Assembly: GCF_030269545.1 (NCBI RefSeq)
Contig: NZ_BSTN01000015.1
Span: forward strand, 1 to 64,000
Source: Actinomadura sp. NBRC 104425
Lineage (GTDB): Bacteria; Actinomycetota; Actinomycetes; Streptosporangiales; Streptosporangiaceae
Direction: 5' to 3'
Length of the DNA stretch: 64,000 nt
Position 1 is the stretch's first letter, and the number at the start of each line of letters is the position of its first letter. Both the position numbers and the translations under genes were made by a program. The notes beneath the pieces were generated by a model. The model was not told where the DNA came from. It saw only the letters and a list, made by a program, of their open reading frames with translations, and ran no database searches. Below, piece after piece: positions 1-8,202 of the stretch.

Positions 1-69
1 GCCAGACTGCGCGTCATCGACGGCACCGCACAAGACCCCGAGGACGACAACCGAGAACTCACCGCTTAA
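1..69 (+). CDS. 3' end of a gene cut by the window edge
   Basis: An open frame enters from the left edge and stops at TAA 67-69, giving 22 C-terminal residues that end in NRELTA. The stretch is hydrophilic and acidic near its end. Too little is present to name a family. It is called coding only because the frame is open from the edge and no other gene covers it, so it could be a chance frame. Confidence 0.35.
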   Translation, partial: ARLRVIDGTAQDPEDDNRELTA

Positions 70-518
70 CCTGCAGCAACAGGATCACGCGGAGGCCGAC
101 TCATACACCACTCCGCTGGACGTGACCCGGCGATGTGGACGGCGGCGTGCCGGCGGACGGTGAACTCGTCGAATCAGGCAGCCAGTGCCCGCTGACGTTT
201 CAGCCGGTTGATCCTACATTTCACCGCATTGCGCCCGCGGCAGTCCACCGGATCGACCCCTGGCGGCCTCACTGCGTCCAGCGCGCGACACGCCGCCGCT
301 CATCACAGTTCGAAACCGATCCCTGCCGTTTCACCGGTGACGCATGCAGGCCGATTCGAGCCCGGTAGGGACGTCCCCTCAGAGGCCCGTCGAGCCGGGC
401 CCCTCCTACCATGCCGACGTGCCGGCGCATGAGTTCAGGCGGCAGTGTCCTTGACTGCCCCGGCCGACTCGTGCGAAGCCCAGAGGGGCACACATGTCAC
501 GCATAAGGGGACGTCGCT
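70..518. other. Intergenic stretch without a recognisable gene
   Basis: This 449-bp stretch has only short overlapping frames on both strands, none with a convincing ribosome-binding site or a recognisable motif. I see no tRNA and no strong terminator. It probably contains the promoter of the acetyltransferase gene downstream. Confidence 0.5.
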
Positions 519-983
519 GTGAGCAAAGAGTCCGAATGCACCGTGCGGAAGGCCCGCCCCGAAGACGCGGCGCAGGTGGCGTCGTTGCTGGCCGAGCTGG
601 GATATCCCGACAACGACGTCGACGACGTACGGCGGCGCCTGGCGGCGTGGGCCCGGGAAACGGCCGGTGTCGTCTTCGTCGCCGAGGCCGATGCCCAGGT
701 GGTGGGAGCCGTCGCGGTGGCGGCGTTCCCCTACCTGGAGCGGCGGGGCCGCTGCGGACGCATCGTCGCACTCGTCGTGGCGGCCGATCGGCGTGGGCAG
801 GGAATCGGCCGACGGCTTGTCGAAGCGGCCGAGGAGGCGGCCGGCTCCCTCGGCTGCGTCACCATGGAAGTGACCAGCGCACGAACCCGCACCGAGTCGC
901 ACGCCTTCTACCGGAATATCGGTTACCAGGAGTGGAGCGACCGCAGCGCGCGCTACCTCAAGGATCTGCGCTTCGGAGCATGA
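519..983 (+). CDS. GNAT family N-acetyltransferase
   Basis: The 154-residue product looks like a single GNAT domain that would move an acetyl group from acetyl-CoA to an amine; the substrate cannot be read. The acetyl-CoA loop is visible as RRGQGIGRRL around residues 90-99, after the beta strand RIVALVV. A C-terminal SHAFYRNIGY (about 128-137) matches the usual GNAT motif B region. The GTG start at 519 is chosen because AAGGGGA lies about 8 bases upstream. It stands alone, with no partner gene close by on the same strand. Confidence 0.85.
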   Translation: MSKESECTVRKARPEDAAQVASLLAELGYPDNDVDDVRRRLAAWARETAGVVFVAEADAQVVGAVAVAAFPYLERRGRCGRIVALVVAADRRGQGIGRRLVEAAEEAAGSLGCVTMEVTSARTRTESHAFYRNIGYQEWSDRSARYLKDLRFGA

Positions 984-1184
984 CCGGGCATCCGTGGCTC
1001 ACCCAAATCCGACGCCACGGCGCCCCCGGTCACGCGCAACCGGCGGACCGGCCCCCGTCGGCGCACCCTCCACGGTCGTGACGGGCCAGGAGCCCGCGGC
1101 AGAAACCCCGGCAGCGCACGCACCTGGTGAGCACACGCCTTCGACGGCGCCTTGTCCCGCTGCACCGAGGGGCGACACCCGATG

Positions 1185-1595
1185 TCACCGGCGGCTTCTG
1201 CCACCGAAGGGCAGCCGATCAGGCGGAAAACCACGCAATTCCTCGACGGAAAAGACCTCACCGTGGTCATTGTCGACGATCAAACGCCACCGGCGGGCCG
1301 CCGCCTCGATGAGTTCCATGGCAAGGGCGTCACTGCCCTTGGTGCTCGAAATATCCAGCTGCGCCCAGGTCAGCATGGGAGCACCCATCTTCTTCTCGTA
1401 CACCTCGAGGTCCTCGGGCTCGAAATAGGGGTTGCAGTCCGGAGGCACCGTCACCCAAACGTGCTGCCACCCGCGCGACAGGCGGCCGTTCGCCCAGTGG
1501 TCGGGAGTCCGCTCACCCCCGACCTCCTCCACGAGATCGAGAAACTCATCAGGGTGCACGGGATCAGCAAAGATCACAAGTACTCCGCCTGTCAC
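1185..1595 (-). CDS. Putative immunity protein for the adjacent polymorphic toxin
   Basis: A 136-residue, fairly acidic soluble protein with no signal peptide, not recognised by family. It lies immediately downstream of the Hint-nuclease toxin gene on the same strand. The toxin stop (1610-1612) is 14 bases before this start, and an AAGGAG ribosome-binding site (1601-1606) sits in that gap, 5 bases before GTG 1595. A second in-frame GTG at 1601 overlaps the ribosome-binding site and is less likely. A small gene directly behind a polymorphic toxin is normally its cognate immunity gene, so the role is inferred from position. The C-terminal part reads like an alpha/beta fold (WRLIVDNDHGEVFSVEEL). 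Confidence 0.6.
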   Translation of the reverse strand: MTGGVLVIFADPVHPDEFLDLVEEVGGERTPDHWANGRLSRGWQHVWVTVPPDCNPYFEPEDLEVYEKKMGAPMLTWAQLDISSTKGSDALAMELIEAAARRWRLIVDNDHGEVFSVEELRGFPPDRLPFGGRSRR

Positions 1596-1609
1596 TTGCA
1601 CTCCTTCAC

Positions 1610-3280
1610 TCAGACGGGCTCACCCAGTCTCCGAAGAGCCTGTTTGAGCTCGTATTCGTTGCGCACCACGGTAGCACCCAGCCGCTCGATCATGGCGCGC
1701 TGCTTGCCGGACCACTGCGTGGCGAGCACGATCACCGGTTTTGCCTGCGGATTCTTCTGCCTGTCGCTGAGCAGGCCTTTCACCTGTCCTTCCTTGTCCA
1801 TGTTCTTACCGGTCGCCACCTCGACGATCGCCCTGTTGGTCTCGATGTCTATTTCACCGTCCCTACCGTTCGGACCGAACTTGCGATTGAAGTCGCGTAC
1901 GATGTTGCGAATGGATTTCGCGGTGGTCGCCTCAGTCCGCTTGCGCCAATTGCCAGACTGCATCGCCTCGTCGATCTTGGCGTCGACGACCTTCTTTTTG
2001 AGCAGGTCCACCTCGCGTTGAGCCTGGGTGGCGGCGTCTCTGTTGGCCTTGGTCGGGTTCCGGCGCGCCACCTCCCATACCTCGTTGACGTTGGCCTGCG
2101 CCTGATCGATGAGGAGGTCGGCATCCTCGAACCGTCCATTTTCGAGGGCATCATCGATGTCGTTGGCGATCTTTGCGCGCTCCTTGGCGAGCAGGTCGCA
2201 GGCGCGCTTGCCCGGATCGTTGTGGACGAGGAGATCGAGCCCGCCGACCGTCACATAGAAGGTGTGGAACCCCTCCACCGTGAGGTTGTGGACGCGCCGC
2301 TCGGCGCTGTACCGGCGCGTCTCGACCACCAGCGCCCGGCGGCCGTCGGGTGCGGCCAGCATGTCGCCGAACACCAGGCGGCCGCCGTCGATCCAGTCGC
2401 GTGTGCCCGCCACCCAGAACGGGTGGTTGGCGGTGGCGGTGACCACCGCGGTCGGACCGCCCGGCGACCCGTCGAGGTCGACCACGACGTCCACCAGGTC
2501 CTTGGAACCGGCGCCGGCGATGGTCCGGGTGACCCGCCGCGGGCCGTCGCGGCCCGTCTCCGGGTCGGTGGCCCAGACCAGGTCGCCGACGGCGACGCGC
2601 TCGATGGGTCTTCGGCTCCCATCGGCCATCAGCACCAAGGTCCCGGGCGGGAAGCTGTTGGGAGCCGCGCCCTGGCAGGCCGCCAGGGCCTTCCTCAGCC
2701 GCTCCTGGGCGGCCTTGCGGGCGCCGCGGGCCTTCTCCAGCCGCCGCTTGAGGTCCAGGAAGCGGTCGATCAGCTTGACCACTTTGGGGATCGCCTTCAG
2801 CGCCTTGCCGAGCTTGCCCCACGGGATGATCCCGAGCAGACCCCAGATGCAGTCGCTGAGATTCGGCTTCCGGATGCAGTTGATGATGTCGCCGGCCAGC
2901 CAGTCGAGCCCGAGTTCGGCGATCTCCTTGAGCAGATTGAAGTTGTTCCACTCGTTCTCGATGGCCCGCGCTTCCTGGTCGGCCCTGGCGGCGGCGTCCT
3001 GCGCGGCCCGGTACTCCTGCTCTTCCGGCGACTCCCCGCCGACCGGAGCCGTGACGGGCGCACTGGAGCTCGGCGACGTGCTCGAATTCGGCTTTCCGCC
3101 GCGATGGCCGGAGCCGCAGTCCTTGCTGCCGACCACCCGGCAGACCGCGGCACGGACGTCCCGGGTGACCGTGTCCGGAACGGCGACCACCGTGACCGCC
3201 GCAGCGACCGCGGCCACGAGCAGAGTGATGGCGATGTAGGAGAGCGCGCCCTCACCCTGGTCCCCCAGCCGTCTGAGCAT
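1610..3280 (-). CDS. Polymorphic toxin with membrane anchor, Hint autoprotease and PD-(D/E)xK-like nuclease tip
   Basis: A 556-residue modular protein. Residues about 13-31 form one transmembrane segment preceded by GDQGEGALSYIAI, an N-terminus resembling small Flp/TadE-like actinobacterial membrane proteins. Residues about 208-354 form a Hint (intein-like) domain, opening with SFPPGTLVLMADGS and closing with LLVHN, the His-Asn of the splice-site block; such pretoxin domains release the tip by autocleavage. A helical linker follows. The last 100 residues carry GEIDIETNRAIVEVATGK (about 473-491), which fits the D...E-x-K arrangement of restriction-like nucleases. ATG 3280 is preferred because GGGGG precedes it; GTG 3337 would add 19 residues but has no ribosome-binding site. 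The likely immunity gene follows directly. Substrate and delivery route are unknown. Confidence 0.75.
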   Translation of the reverse strand: MLRRLGDQGEGALSYIAITLLVAAVAAAVTVVAVPDTVTRDVRAAVCRVVGSKDCGSGHRGGKPNSSTSPSSSAPVTAPVGGESPEEQEYRAAQDAAARADQEARAIENEWNNFNLLKEIAELGLDWLAGDIINCIRKPNLSDCIWGLLGIIPWGKLGKALKAIPKVVKLIDRFLDLKRRLEKARGARKAAQERLRKALAACQGAAPNSFPPGTLVLMADGSRRPIERVAVGDLVWATDPETGRDGPRRVTRTIAGAGSKDLVDVVVDLDGSPGGPTAVVTATANHPFWVAGTRDWIDGGRLVFGDMLAAPDGRRALVVETRRYSAERRVHNLTVEGFHTFYVTVGGLDLLVHNDPGKRACDLLAKERAKIANDIDDALENGRFEDADLLIDQAQANVNEVWEVARRNPTKANRDAATQAQREVDLLKKKVVDAKIDEAMQSGNWRKRTEATTAKSIRNIVRDFNRKFGPNGRDGEIDIETNRAIVEVATGKNMDKEGQVKGLLSDRQKNPQAKPVIVLATQWSGKQRAMIERLGATVVRNEYELKQALRRLGEPV

Positions 3281-3757
3281 CTGGCGCCCCCAGGCTTGTG
3301 AACCCGTCAAAAACGACGAGTCAATCAACTCCTCCACCGCGCGACAGGGCCCCCAGACCCAACATCAGACCCAAACTCAACGATCTTGAAACTTCCCCTC
3401 ACCACCGTCCAAGATCGATTCACAAACACCGACGTTCGCCGACAGGACATGGGAGCGACGGCTTACAGCGAGAAGGGGCATTCGCGATCTTGAACTGCAC
3501 CAGGTGGCGACGCCACCTGAGGTTCTCCGGGGTGCAGCCGCACAACAATGTGCTTCAGGGTTCGTGCCGCCACCCGGCGTACTCGGCCGCCCGTGCGACA
3601 GCCTGTCTCGGTCCATATCAAGCAGATCGCAATGGCCACGATCTCGAAATAGCCACAATGCCAGCCGCTAGTACGCAAACCCCATCAATCAGGCGCATTC
3701 ATTCAGGCACATCGATCGCATGCAGCCCAGTCCCGGCAAAGGGTCTTCGAACACTGA
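3281..3757. other. Gene-poor stretch, probably decayed mobile DNA
   Basis: No convincing gene lies between the toxin start and the integrase pseudogene. Base composition is less GC-rich than the surroundings and the frames lack ribosome-binding sites. It probably holds the toxin promoter at its left and degraded element DNA at its right. Confidence 0.45.
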
Positions 3758-4962
3758 GGCGCAACCGCTCACGTCCCCAGGACCGCGCGCGCCTCCAAGG
3801 CCGGCGACAACCGGCTGACGGAGCGGTGGGCGTACGGCGACCGCAAGCTCCCGTCAGGGCGGTTTCAGATCAGGTATCCGGGCCCCGACGGCACCATTCA
3901 CACGGGAAGCCGCACCTTCGCCACCGAACGCGAGGCCGACCAGCAACTTGCGCTCATCGAAGCAAAGCTGATCTCGGGCGAGTGGACCGACCCCAAGCGC
4001 GCCAAGGTCAACCTCAAGGACTACGCAGCGAAGTGGATCGCAGAGCGGCCGAACCTGCGGCCCCGGACGGTCGACATCTACTCGGGGCTGCTGCGGCACC
4101 ACATCACGCCGTATCTCGGCGATGTGGAGCTGGGGAAGATCGACACGGCGAGCGTCCGGGAGTGGCGCGCGGCGCTGATCGAAGCAGGGGTAGGGGCCTC
4201 CGATGCGGCGAAGGCGTACCGGTTCCTGCGTGCGGTCCTCATGACGGCGGCCGACGACCTGATCATCCCGCGCAACCCGTGCCGGATCCGCGGTGCCGGT
4301 GAAGAGAAGCCGGACGAACGGCCGGTGCTCACGGTGGCACAGGTCTTCAAGCTGGCCGACCTGATGCCCGAACACTTGCGCGCCGTGGTGCTGCTGGCAA
4401 CCTTCGCAAGCCTGCGATGGGGCGAGGTTGCGGCCCTTCGCCGGATGGATCTGGACGTTGAGGCCGGTACGGTCTCGGTGCGGCAAGCTCAGGTCGAACT
4501 CGACACCGGCGAACTACTCATCGGGCAGCCCAAGTCACGCGCAGGCGTGCGAACCGTGGCACTCCCCCCGGTCCATCCTCCCGGAACTGCGCGAACACCT
4601 GGACAAGCACACGGGCCGGAGCAAACCGCGCTGGTCTTCACACGGGCAAGCGGGGCGGCAACCTGCGACGGGCCAACCTCCGGCGAGCGACCAGGTGGGG
4701 CGACGCGGTGGCCAAGATCGGCGCGCCCGGCCTGCACTTTCATGACCTTCGGCACACCGGCAACATGCTCGCTGCCGAGACGGGCGCGAGCCTGCGGGAC
4801 CTCATGGAGCGCATAGGGCATGACAGCGTGCGGGCGGCCATGATCTACCAGCACCAGTCGGCGGGCGGCAACCGCGCCATCGCGAACGCCCTCGACGCCA
4901 AGATCAACAACGCCGACCAGGACGGCGACGGGTCGGCCGGAGCACTCGCCCGCACGGGCTAA
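3758..4962 (+). pseudogene. Tyrosine-recombinase integrase, broken by frameshifts
   Basis: An integrase can be followed through three reading frames. Frame 2 runs from about 3758 (after a TGA at 3755-3757, with no start codon visible) to about 4570 and carries the arm-binding part and the core-binding part. A frame change near the C run at about 4565-4570 gives ILPELREHLDKHTG, frame 2 returns for TALVFT near 4625, and frame 1 then gives HFHDLRHTGN, the IGHDS box and the YQH tyrosine, ending at TAA 4962. Catalytic residues R (SLRWGE), H/R (HDLRH), H and Y are all still readable, so decay looks recent; assembly error at the homopolymer cannot be excluded. It ends 58 bases from the left tRNA-derived core. 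Confidence 0.85.
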
Positions 4963-4981
4963 TGGCACACAAATGGCAGCG

Positions 4982-5015
4982 GGCCCCGTTCCCATGATCG
5001 GGAACGGGGCCTTTT
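4982..5015 (+). terminator. Rho-independent terminator after the integrase pseudogene
   Basis: A perfect 12-bp stem (GGCCCCGTTCCC with its complement, loop ATGATC) is followed by four T residues. It separates the integrase pseudogene from the left attachment core. Confidence 0.85.
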
Positions 5016-5020
5016 CGCTG

Positions 5021-5063
5021 GTGGGCGCAGCAAGGATCGAACTTGCGACTCCTCGCTTGTAAG
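5021..5063. repeat. Left attachment core (attL-like), 3' half of tRNA-Val
   Basis: These 43 bp are identical to 22145-22187, which lie inside the intact tRNA-Val(UAC) gene. On the minus strand the copy runs from the anticodon loop to the tRNA 3' end, then the homology stops. This is the footprint of site-specific integration into the 3' half of a tRNA gene, with the displaced tRNA end left at the far side of the element. Confidence 0.93.
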
Positions 5064-5278
5064 TCAAGATCAACCCAAGCTGATCACACCGCTCGTTCTG
5101 CACAGACATGCCCTGAGGGCATATGGCGTCCAGTTGTGTCCGCTGCGGTTGTCACCCAGTTAGACACCCATCCCCTACCCTTGCCCTCTGTCCCAGCCGC
5201 TTGACGACAACGTCGGCCGAAGCCAACCTCCTGCCTACCCCCGCGCGGTTGCCGACATTTTCGCCTCACGAACTTGAA

Positions 5279-5707
5279 TCAGGGGATGAGGTGAACGCCG
5301 TCGTGTTGGCGGATGGGCACTGTGGTATTGTCGGACAAGGCGTCGAGAACGCGGATGGCGAATGCTTCCACAGCAAGGGCCTTTACCTCATCTTCATTGA
5401 CCCACCGAAAGTCTTTGCTCTCGTCTGAGGGCGTGAGGGTGCCACCTTCAGCAGTGCAGCGGAAGACCAAGGCCACGATGCCGCGTGCCATGTTCTTGTA
5501 GACGCCGGTCAGGGCCGTGGGAGTCACATGGAGGCCGGTTTCCTCAAAGACCTCCCTCCTAAGGCCGCTCACGATGTCTTCGTCGCGTTCCAGCACGCCC
5601 CCCGGCGCCTCCCAGTGGCCGTTGTCGCGTCGCTGGATGAGCAGGGCCCGGCGGCGGTCGTCGACGACGACGCCGGCGACACTGACCGAGTGGCGGCTGT
5701 CTGGCAT
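5279..5707 (-). CDS. Nudix hydrolase, Pif-like
   Basis: A 142-residue protein with one Nudix domain. The Nudix box G-x5-E-x7-REVFEETG is complete (the GG of APGGVLE, then RREVFEETGL), so a metal-dependent hydrolase of nucleoside-diphosphate-linked substrates is expected. ATG 5707 is chosen because AAGGAG lies 7 bases upstream on the minus strand; a longer start at 5743 would run into the divergent promoter. In the AICE pSAM2 a Nudix protein (Pif) blocks transfer between cells already carrying the element, and this gene sits divergent from the GntR repressor. The immunity role is inferred from that parallel; a plain housekeeping Nudix cargo gene is the alternative. Confidence 0.8.
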   Translation of the reverse strand: MPDSRHSVSVAGVVVDDRRRALLIQRRDNGHWEAPGGVLERDEDIVSGLRREVFEETGLHVTPTALTGVYKNMARGIVALVFRCTAEGGTLTPSDESKDFRWVNEDEVKALAVEAFAIRVLDALSDNTTVPIRQHDGVHLIP

Positions 5708-5781
5708 CACGCAGCTCCTTGACCAGGTGGGTACTAGACTCACGGTAGTACACGTACGTACAAGTTGAGGAGTTGGGTGCC
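5708..5781. promoter_or_regulatory. Divergent promoter/operator between the Nudix and GntR genes
   Basis: This 74-bp gap must hold promoters for both directions. It contains a near-palindrome at 5727-5743 (GTGGGT-ACTAG-ACTCAC) and a second at 5748-5761 (GTACACGTACGTAC, with ACGTACGT as a perfect core). A GntR repressor encoded next door commonly controls its own promoter, so these are candidate autoregulatory sites. Which one is used cannot be told from sequence. Confidence 0.5.
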
Positions 5782-6567
5782 GTGGGTGACCTCAAGCTTC
5801 CGAGCCTGGACCCGACCAGTGACCGCCCTGTGTTCAAACAGATTGCGGATCACCTGCGCGCCGCGATTGAGAGCAAGGCTCTGACGCCCGGGGAGAAACT
5901 TCCTTCGGAAAGCCAGCTGATCGGGCATTATGAAGTGGCTCGGATGACGGTCCGCCACGCGCTCCAGATACTCCAGAGCGAGGGACTGACGGTCGCGCAG
6001 CATGGAAAAGGCGTTTTCGTGCGCCCGCGTCCGCCGGTTCGCCGTCTGGCATCGGACAGGTTTGCACGTCAACATCGTGAGCAGGGCAAGGCGGCATTCA
6101 TCGCCGAGACCGAAGGCGTGGGAGCCAAGCCCTCTGTAGATTCCATCACCATCAAAGAAGAGAAGCCTTCGCAAGACATCGCGTTGAGGCTCGGCCTGTC
6201 CGACGCTGACCGCGTCGTCGTACGCGCCCGACGTTATTTGATCGACGGGCACCCCGTCGAAACGGCGACGTCCTACATACCGGCCTCTATCGCGCGCAAC
6301 ACCCGCATCGCTGAACCAAATAGCGGGCCCGGTGGCATCTATGCGCGGCTGGAAGAGCTCGGACATCGTCTTGATCACTTCACTGAGGAGATCCGCGCTC
6401 GCATGCCGCTGCGCGATGAAGCGAGGGCCTTGCGACTTGCGCCGGGGGTCCCCGTGTTCCACCTCGTGCGTACCGCGTATGACCAGGCAGGTAGGGCTGT
6501 AGAGGTCTGCGACACGGTCATGTCCAGCGACGCCTACGTGCTGTCGTACGAGCTGCCCGCCCAGTAG
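5782..6567 (+). CDS. GntR/HutC-family repressor, KorSA-like
   Basis: A 261-residue regulator with an N-terminal GntR winged helix (residues about 10-75; LPSESQLIGHYEVARMTVRHA is the helix-turn-helix) and a C-terminal UTRA ligand-binding domain (about 90-255). In AICEs a protein of this type (KorSA in pSAM2) represses excision, replication and transfer genes. GTG 5782 is preferred: GAGGAG at 5767-5772 is 9 bases upstream, whereas the alternative TTG 5773 touches it. Two palindromes of the HutC-type GTCTAGAC class lie just behind the gene, in front of the rest of the element. The UTRA domain suggests a small-molecule effector, which is unknown. Confidence 0.88.
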   Translation: MGDLKLPSLDPTSDRPVFKQIADHLRAAIESKALTPGEKLPSESQLIGHYEVARMTVRHALQILQSEGLTVAQHGKGVFVRPRPPVRRLASDRFARQHREQGKAAFIAETEGVGAKPSVDSITIKEEKPSQDIALRLGLSDADRVVVRARRYLIDGHPVETATSYIPASIARNTRIAEPNSGPGGIYARLEELGHRLDHFTEEIRARMPLRDEARALRLAPGVPVFHLVRTAYDQAGRAVEVCDTVMSSDAYVLSYELPAQ

Positions 6568-6572
6568 GACTT

Positions 6573-6626
6573 GACTCCTCTAGACGAGTCGTGGCACTGT
6601 GCCGGTACGGCTCGTCTAGACGACTA
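6573..6626. promoter_or_regulatory. Two GTCTAGAC-type operators
   Basis: Site 1 (6573-6590) is an 18-bp palindrome with one mismatched pair, GACTC-CTCTAGAC-GAGTC. Site 2 (6612-6623) is TCGTCTAGACGA, perfect over 12 bp. Their centres are about 36 bp apart. GT-x-TA-x-AC palindromes with a CTAG core are the known target type of HutC-subfamily GntR proteins. The rest of 6568-6901 (334 bp) has no gene I can support, and contains TTGACA at 6673-6678 without a good -10. The sites probably let the GntR protein control the downstream element genes. Confidence 0.65.
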
Positions 6627-6901
6627 GGTGTCTGCGAGTTGTCGTGGCCACCGTCGATAGGCGGTGGGCGCGTTGACAACCGCATACGACATCGGCGATC
6701 GATGCCCTGGCGCGTCTGGGTTGACGATCAGCGAGGTCCCCGGACCGGCGCGGGTCGCGCGATGTCACCACAACATCCGTAGCGCTTTGCGCTGCCTGTC
6801 CCGCACAGCAGACGGCCGACACAGGTGTAGTGCCTGGCCGCATCGGTGTGCGGGCCGGGGAAGGCAAAGAACTCACGTTCGATGTGGGAGGACCATCCCT
6901 G

Positions 6902-7276
6902 ATGCGTCACAACGGTCGCCCGGTCATCCTCGCTTCGTCACTGCCTCCGAACCTGCTCAGCCTGTCCGCCCGCGGTGGGTGTGCCCTGGTGGAGTGCCCG
7001 GACTGCGGCAAGTGGCGGTCGATGAAGCGGGGGATGATCACTGCGCATCGTGGTCCGCACGTGCCCGGGGCGGAGGCGTGGCCGGCGGAGTTCCGCCCGT
7101 CCCCGCCGCGGTGCCCGGGGAGCGGCCAGCGTGTCCGAGTTGACGAGTCGTACGCCGAGTGGCGGGCCCGGCTGGACGCGGCCGTGCGGGAAGCCGGACA
7201 GCGCCGCGGCACCCGGGTGATACCGCGGCCGAAGCCGCCGGTGCCCCGCGCGGTCACGCAGATGGCCGCCCGCTGA
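6902..7276 (+). CDS. Small basic zinc-binding-type protein of the element
   Basis: A 124-residue protein of unknown function. Near residue 30 it has CPDC followed by a basic stretch (GKWRSMKRGMITAH), and a later CPGSG, a pattern that could bind one zinc ion. The C-terminus is Arg/Pro-rich. ATG 6902 is chosen because GGGAGG lies about 9 bases upstream; an earlier start at 6830 has no ribosome-binding site. It is the first gene after the repressor and its operators, so it may lead the repressed operon. Confidence 0.65.
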   Translation: MRHNGRPVILASSLPPNLLSLSARGGCALVECPDCGKWRSMKRGMITAHRGPHVPGAEAWPAEFRPSPPRCPGSGQRVRVDESYAEWRARLDAAVREAGQRRGTRVIPRPKPPVPRAVTQMAAR

Positions 7277-7376
7277 CACTCCCGTTCCTGCTCTTCGGCG
7301 CCCCGGTCTGACCTTCCCCGTCGGGCCGGGGCGTCGTCGTTCCTTCCCATTCCCTCACGACCTTGGGAGGTTGTTC

Positions 7377-7718
7377 ATGATCGGCATTCCGAAATCGGAC
7401 CGGACGCGCGCCGGGTACATCGCCGGGCTGCGGATGCTGGCCGACTTGTTGGAGTCCAACCCCGACATCCCCCACGACCGGTCGGGGTTCATCGGCTTCC
7501 CCCTGGACTTCCCGGAGGCGGAGGCGTTCGAGATCATCGACCAGGCCGCCGCGGAGTTGACGGCGGAGGGTATCCCGTTCGACTACAACGCCAACGACCA
7601 CAGCCACTCGATCTACCTCGTGCTGGCCGGGGTCCGCTACGGCTTCTCCCGCGTGCGCGACTCGGCCTGGGCCAAGTACGAGGCGGCCCGGTCCTACACG
7701 GAGAACGTGCAGGTCTGA
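7377..7718 (+). CDS. Conserved-looking small protein of the element, function unknown
   Basis: A 113-residue acidic soluble protein beginning MIGIPKSDRTRAGYIAGL, with no recognised domain. GGGAGG at 7365-7370 is 6 bases before ATG 7377, which fixes the start over the TTG at 7371. It has mixed alpha/beta character and no membrane segment. Its place among the other small genes behind the GntR gene suggests an accessory role in element maintenance or spread, but no function can be assigned. Confidence 0.65.
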   Translation: MIGIPKSDRTRAGYIAGLRMLADLLESNPDIPHDRSGFIGFPLDFPEAEAFEIIDQAAAELTAEGIPFDYNANDHSHSIYLVLAGVRYGFSRVRDSAWAKYEAARSYTENVQV

Positions 7719-7772
7719 GCACCTACCGAAGCTCCCCACGTCTTCGGACCCGCTGAAGGCGTGGGGTCATCA

Positions 7773-7797
7773 GGCACGGGTCCGTAAGGCCCGTGCC
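7773..7797. terminator. Stem-loop, probable terminator
   Basis: GGCACGGG pairs with CCCGTGCC around a 9-base loop, about 55 bases after the stop of the preceding gene. There is no T tract, so it is a weaker terminator candidate. Confidence 0.45.
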
Positions 7798-7900
7798 GCG
7801 TTCTGCGCCGCGTGCTGACGCGGTCTGTACACCACCACACCTTCTGACGGTGCGCCCGGGCGCCTTCATCCCGGGGGCGCCTCACGGGCCGCCAGAAGGC

Positions 7901-7935
7901 GGGCCCCGCATGTGCTGCGAACACATGCGGGGCCC
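7901..7935. terminator. Strong 14-bp stem-loop, probable terminator
   Basis: GGGCCCCGCATGTG pairs perfectly with CACATGCGGGGCCC around a 7-base loop. It stands 37 bases before the small zinc-ribbon gene at 7973. The whole gap 7719-7972 is rich in hairpins and has no gene. Confidence 0.65.
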
Positions 7936-7972
7936 TTGATCACCCACCTGCCACAACCAGGAAGGCGATCCA

Positions 7973-8116
7973 ATGTTCATCATCGCGTACACCGTCGGCG
8001 GCCACCAGTGCGGCGGATGTTCGACGTGCGGGGGTGGCGGCACGCTGCCCGGCGGCCGCACGTGCTCGGCGTGTGGCGGCTCCGGCCGCTGCTCCCACGG
8101 CGGCGGGCGCCGGTGA
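7973..8116 (+). CDS. 47-residue DnaJ-type zinc-ribbon peptide
   Basis: A very small protein with repeated CxxC and CGGxG motifs: CGGCSTCGGGG at residues 13-23 and CSACGGSG at 31-38. This resembles the zinc-binding repeat of DnaJ, without any J domain. AGGAAGG lies 8-9 bases before ATG 7973. Proteins of this shape are common in AICEs and their role is unknown. The gene's TGA (8114-8116) is also read as the GTG of a possible longer form of the next gene. Confidence 0.7.
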   Translation: MFIIAYTVGGHQCGGCSTCGGGGTLPGGRTCSACGGSGRCSHGGGRR

Positions 8117-8202
8117 GCGGTTCTGCCGCTGCGCTCGGCCGCTCCGCTCTGCGCAGGGGCGGAGCGGCCTTCGGAACGTCAGAGCCGCACCTCGGGAAGG
8201 GG

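Noticed and set aside
2018..3301. Long plus-strand frame opposite the toxin gene
   Set aside because: It is an antisense shadow of a gene with strong domain motifs, caused by high GC content.
3298..4302. A long plus-strand frame covering the gene-poor stretch and the start of the integrase
   Set aside because: Its translation is low-complexity and out of frame with the clear integrase motifs; there is no ribosome-binding site.
5021..5063. A truncated tRNA gene
   Set aside because: It has only the 3' half of tRNA-Val, from the anticodon loop onward, and is better explained as an attachment-site duplicate.
6664..7143. Plus-strand frame starting within the operator downstream region
   Set aside because: Cys/Arg-rich shadow frame overlapping the 6902 gene, with no ribosome-binding site.
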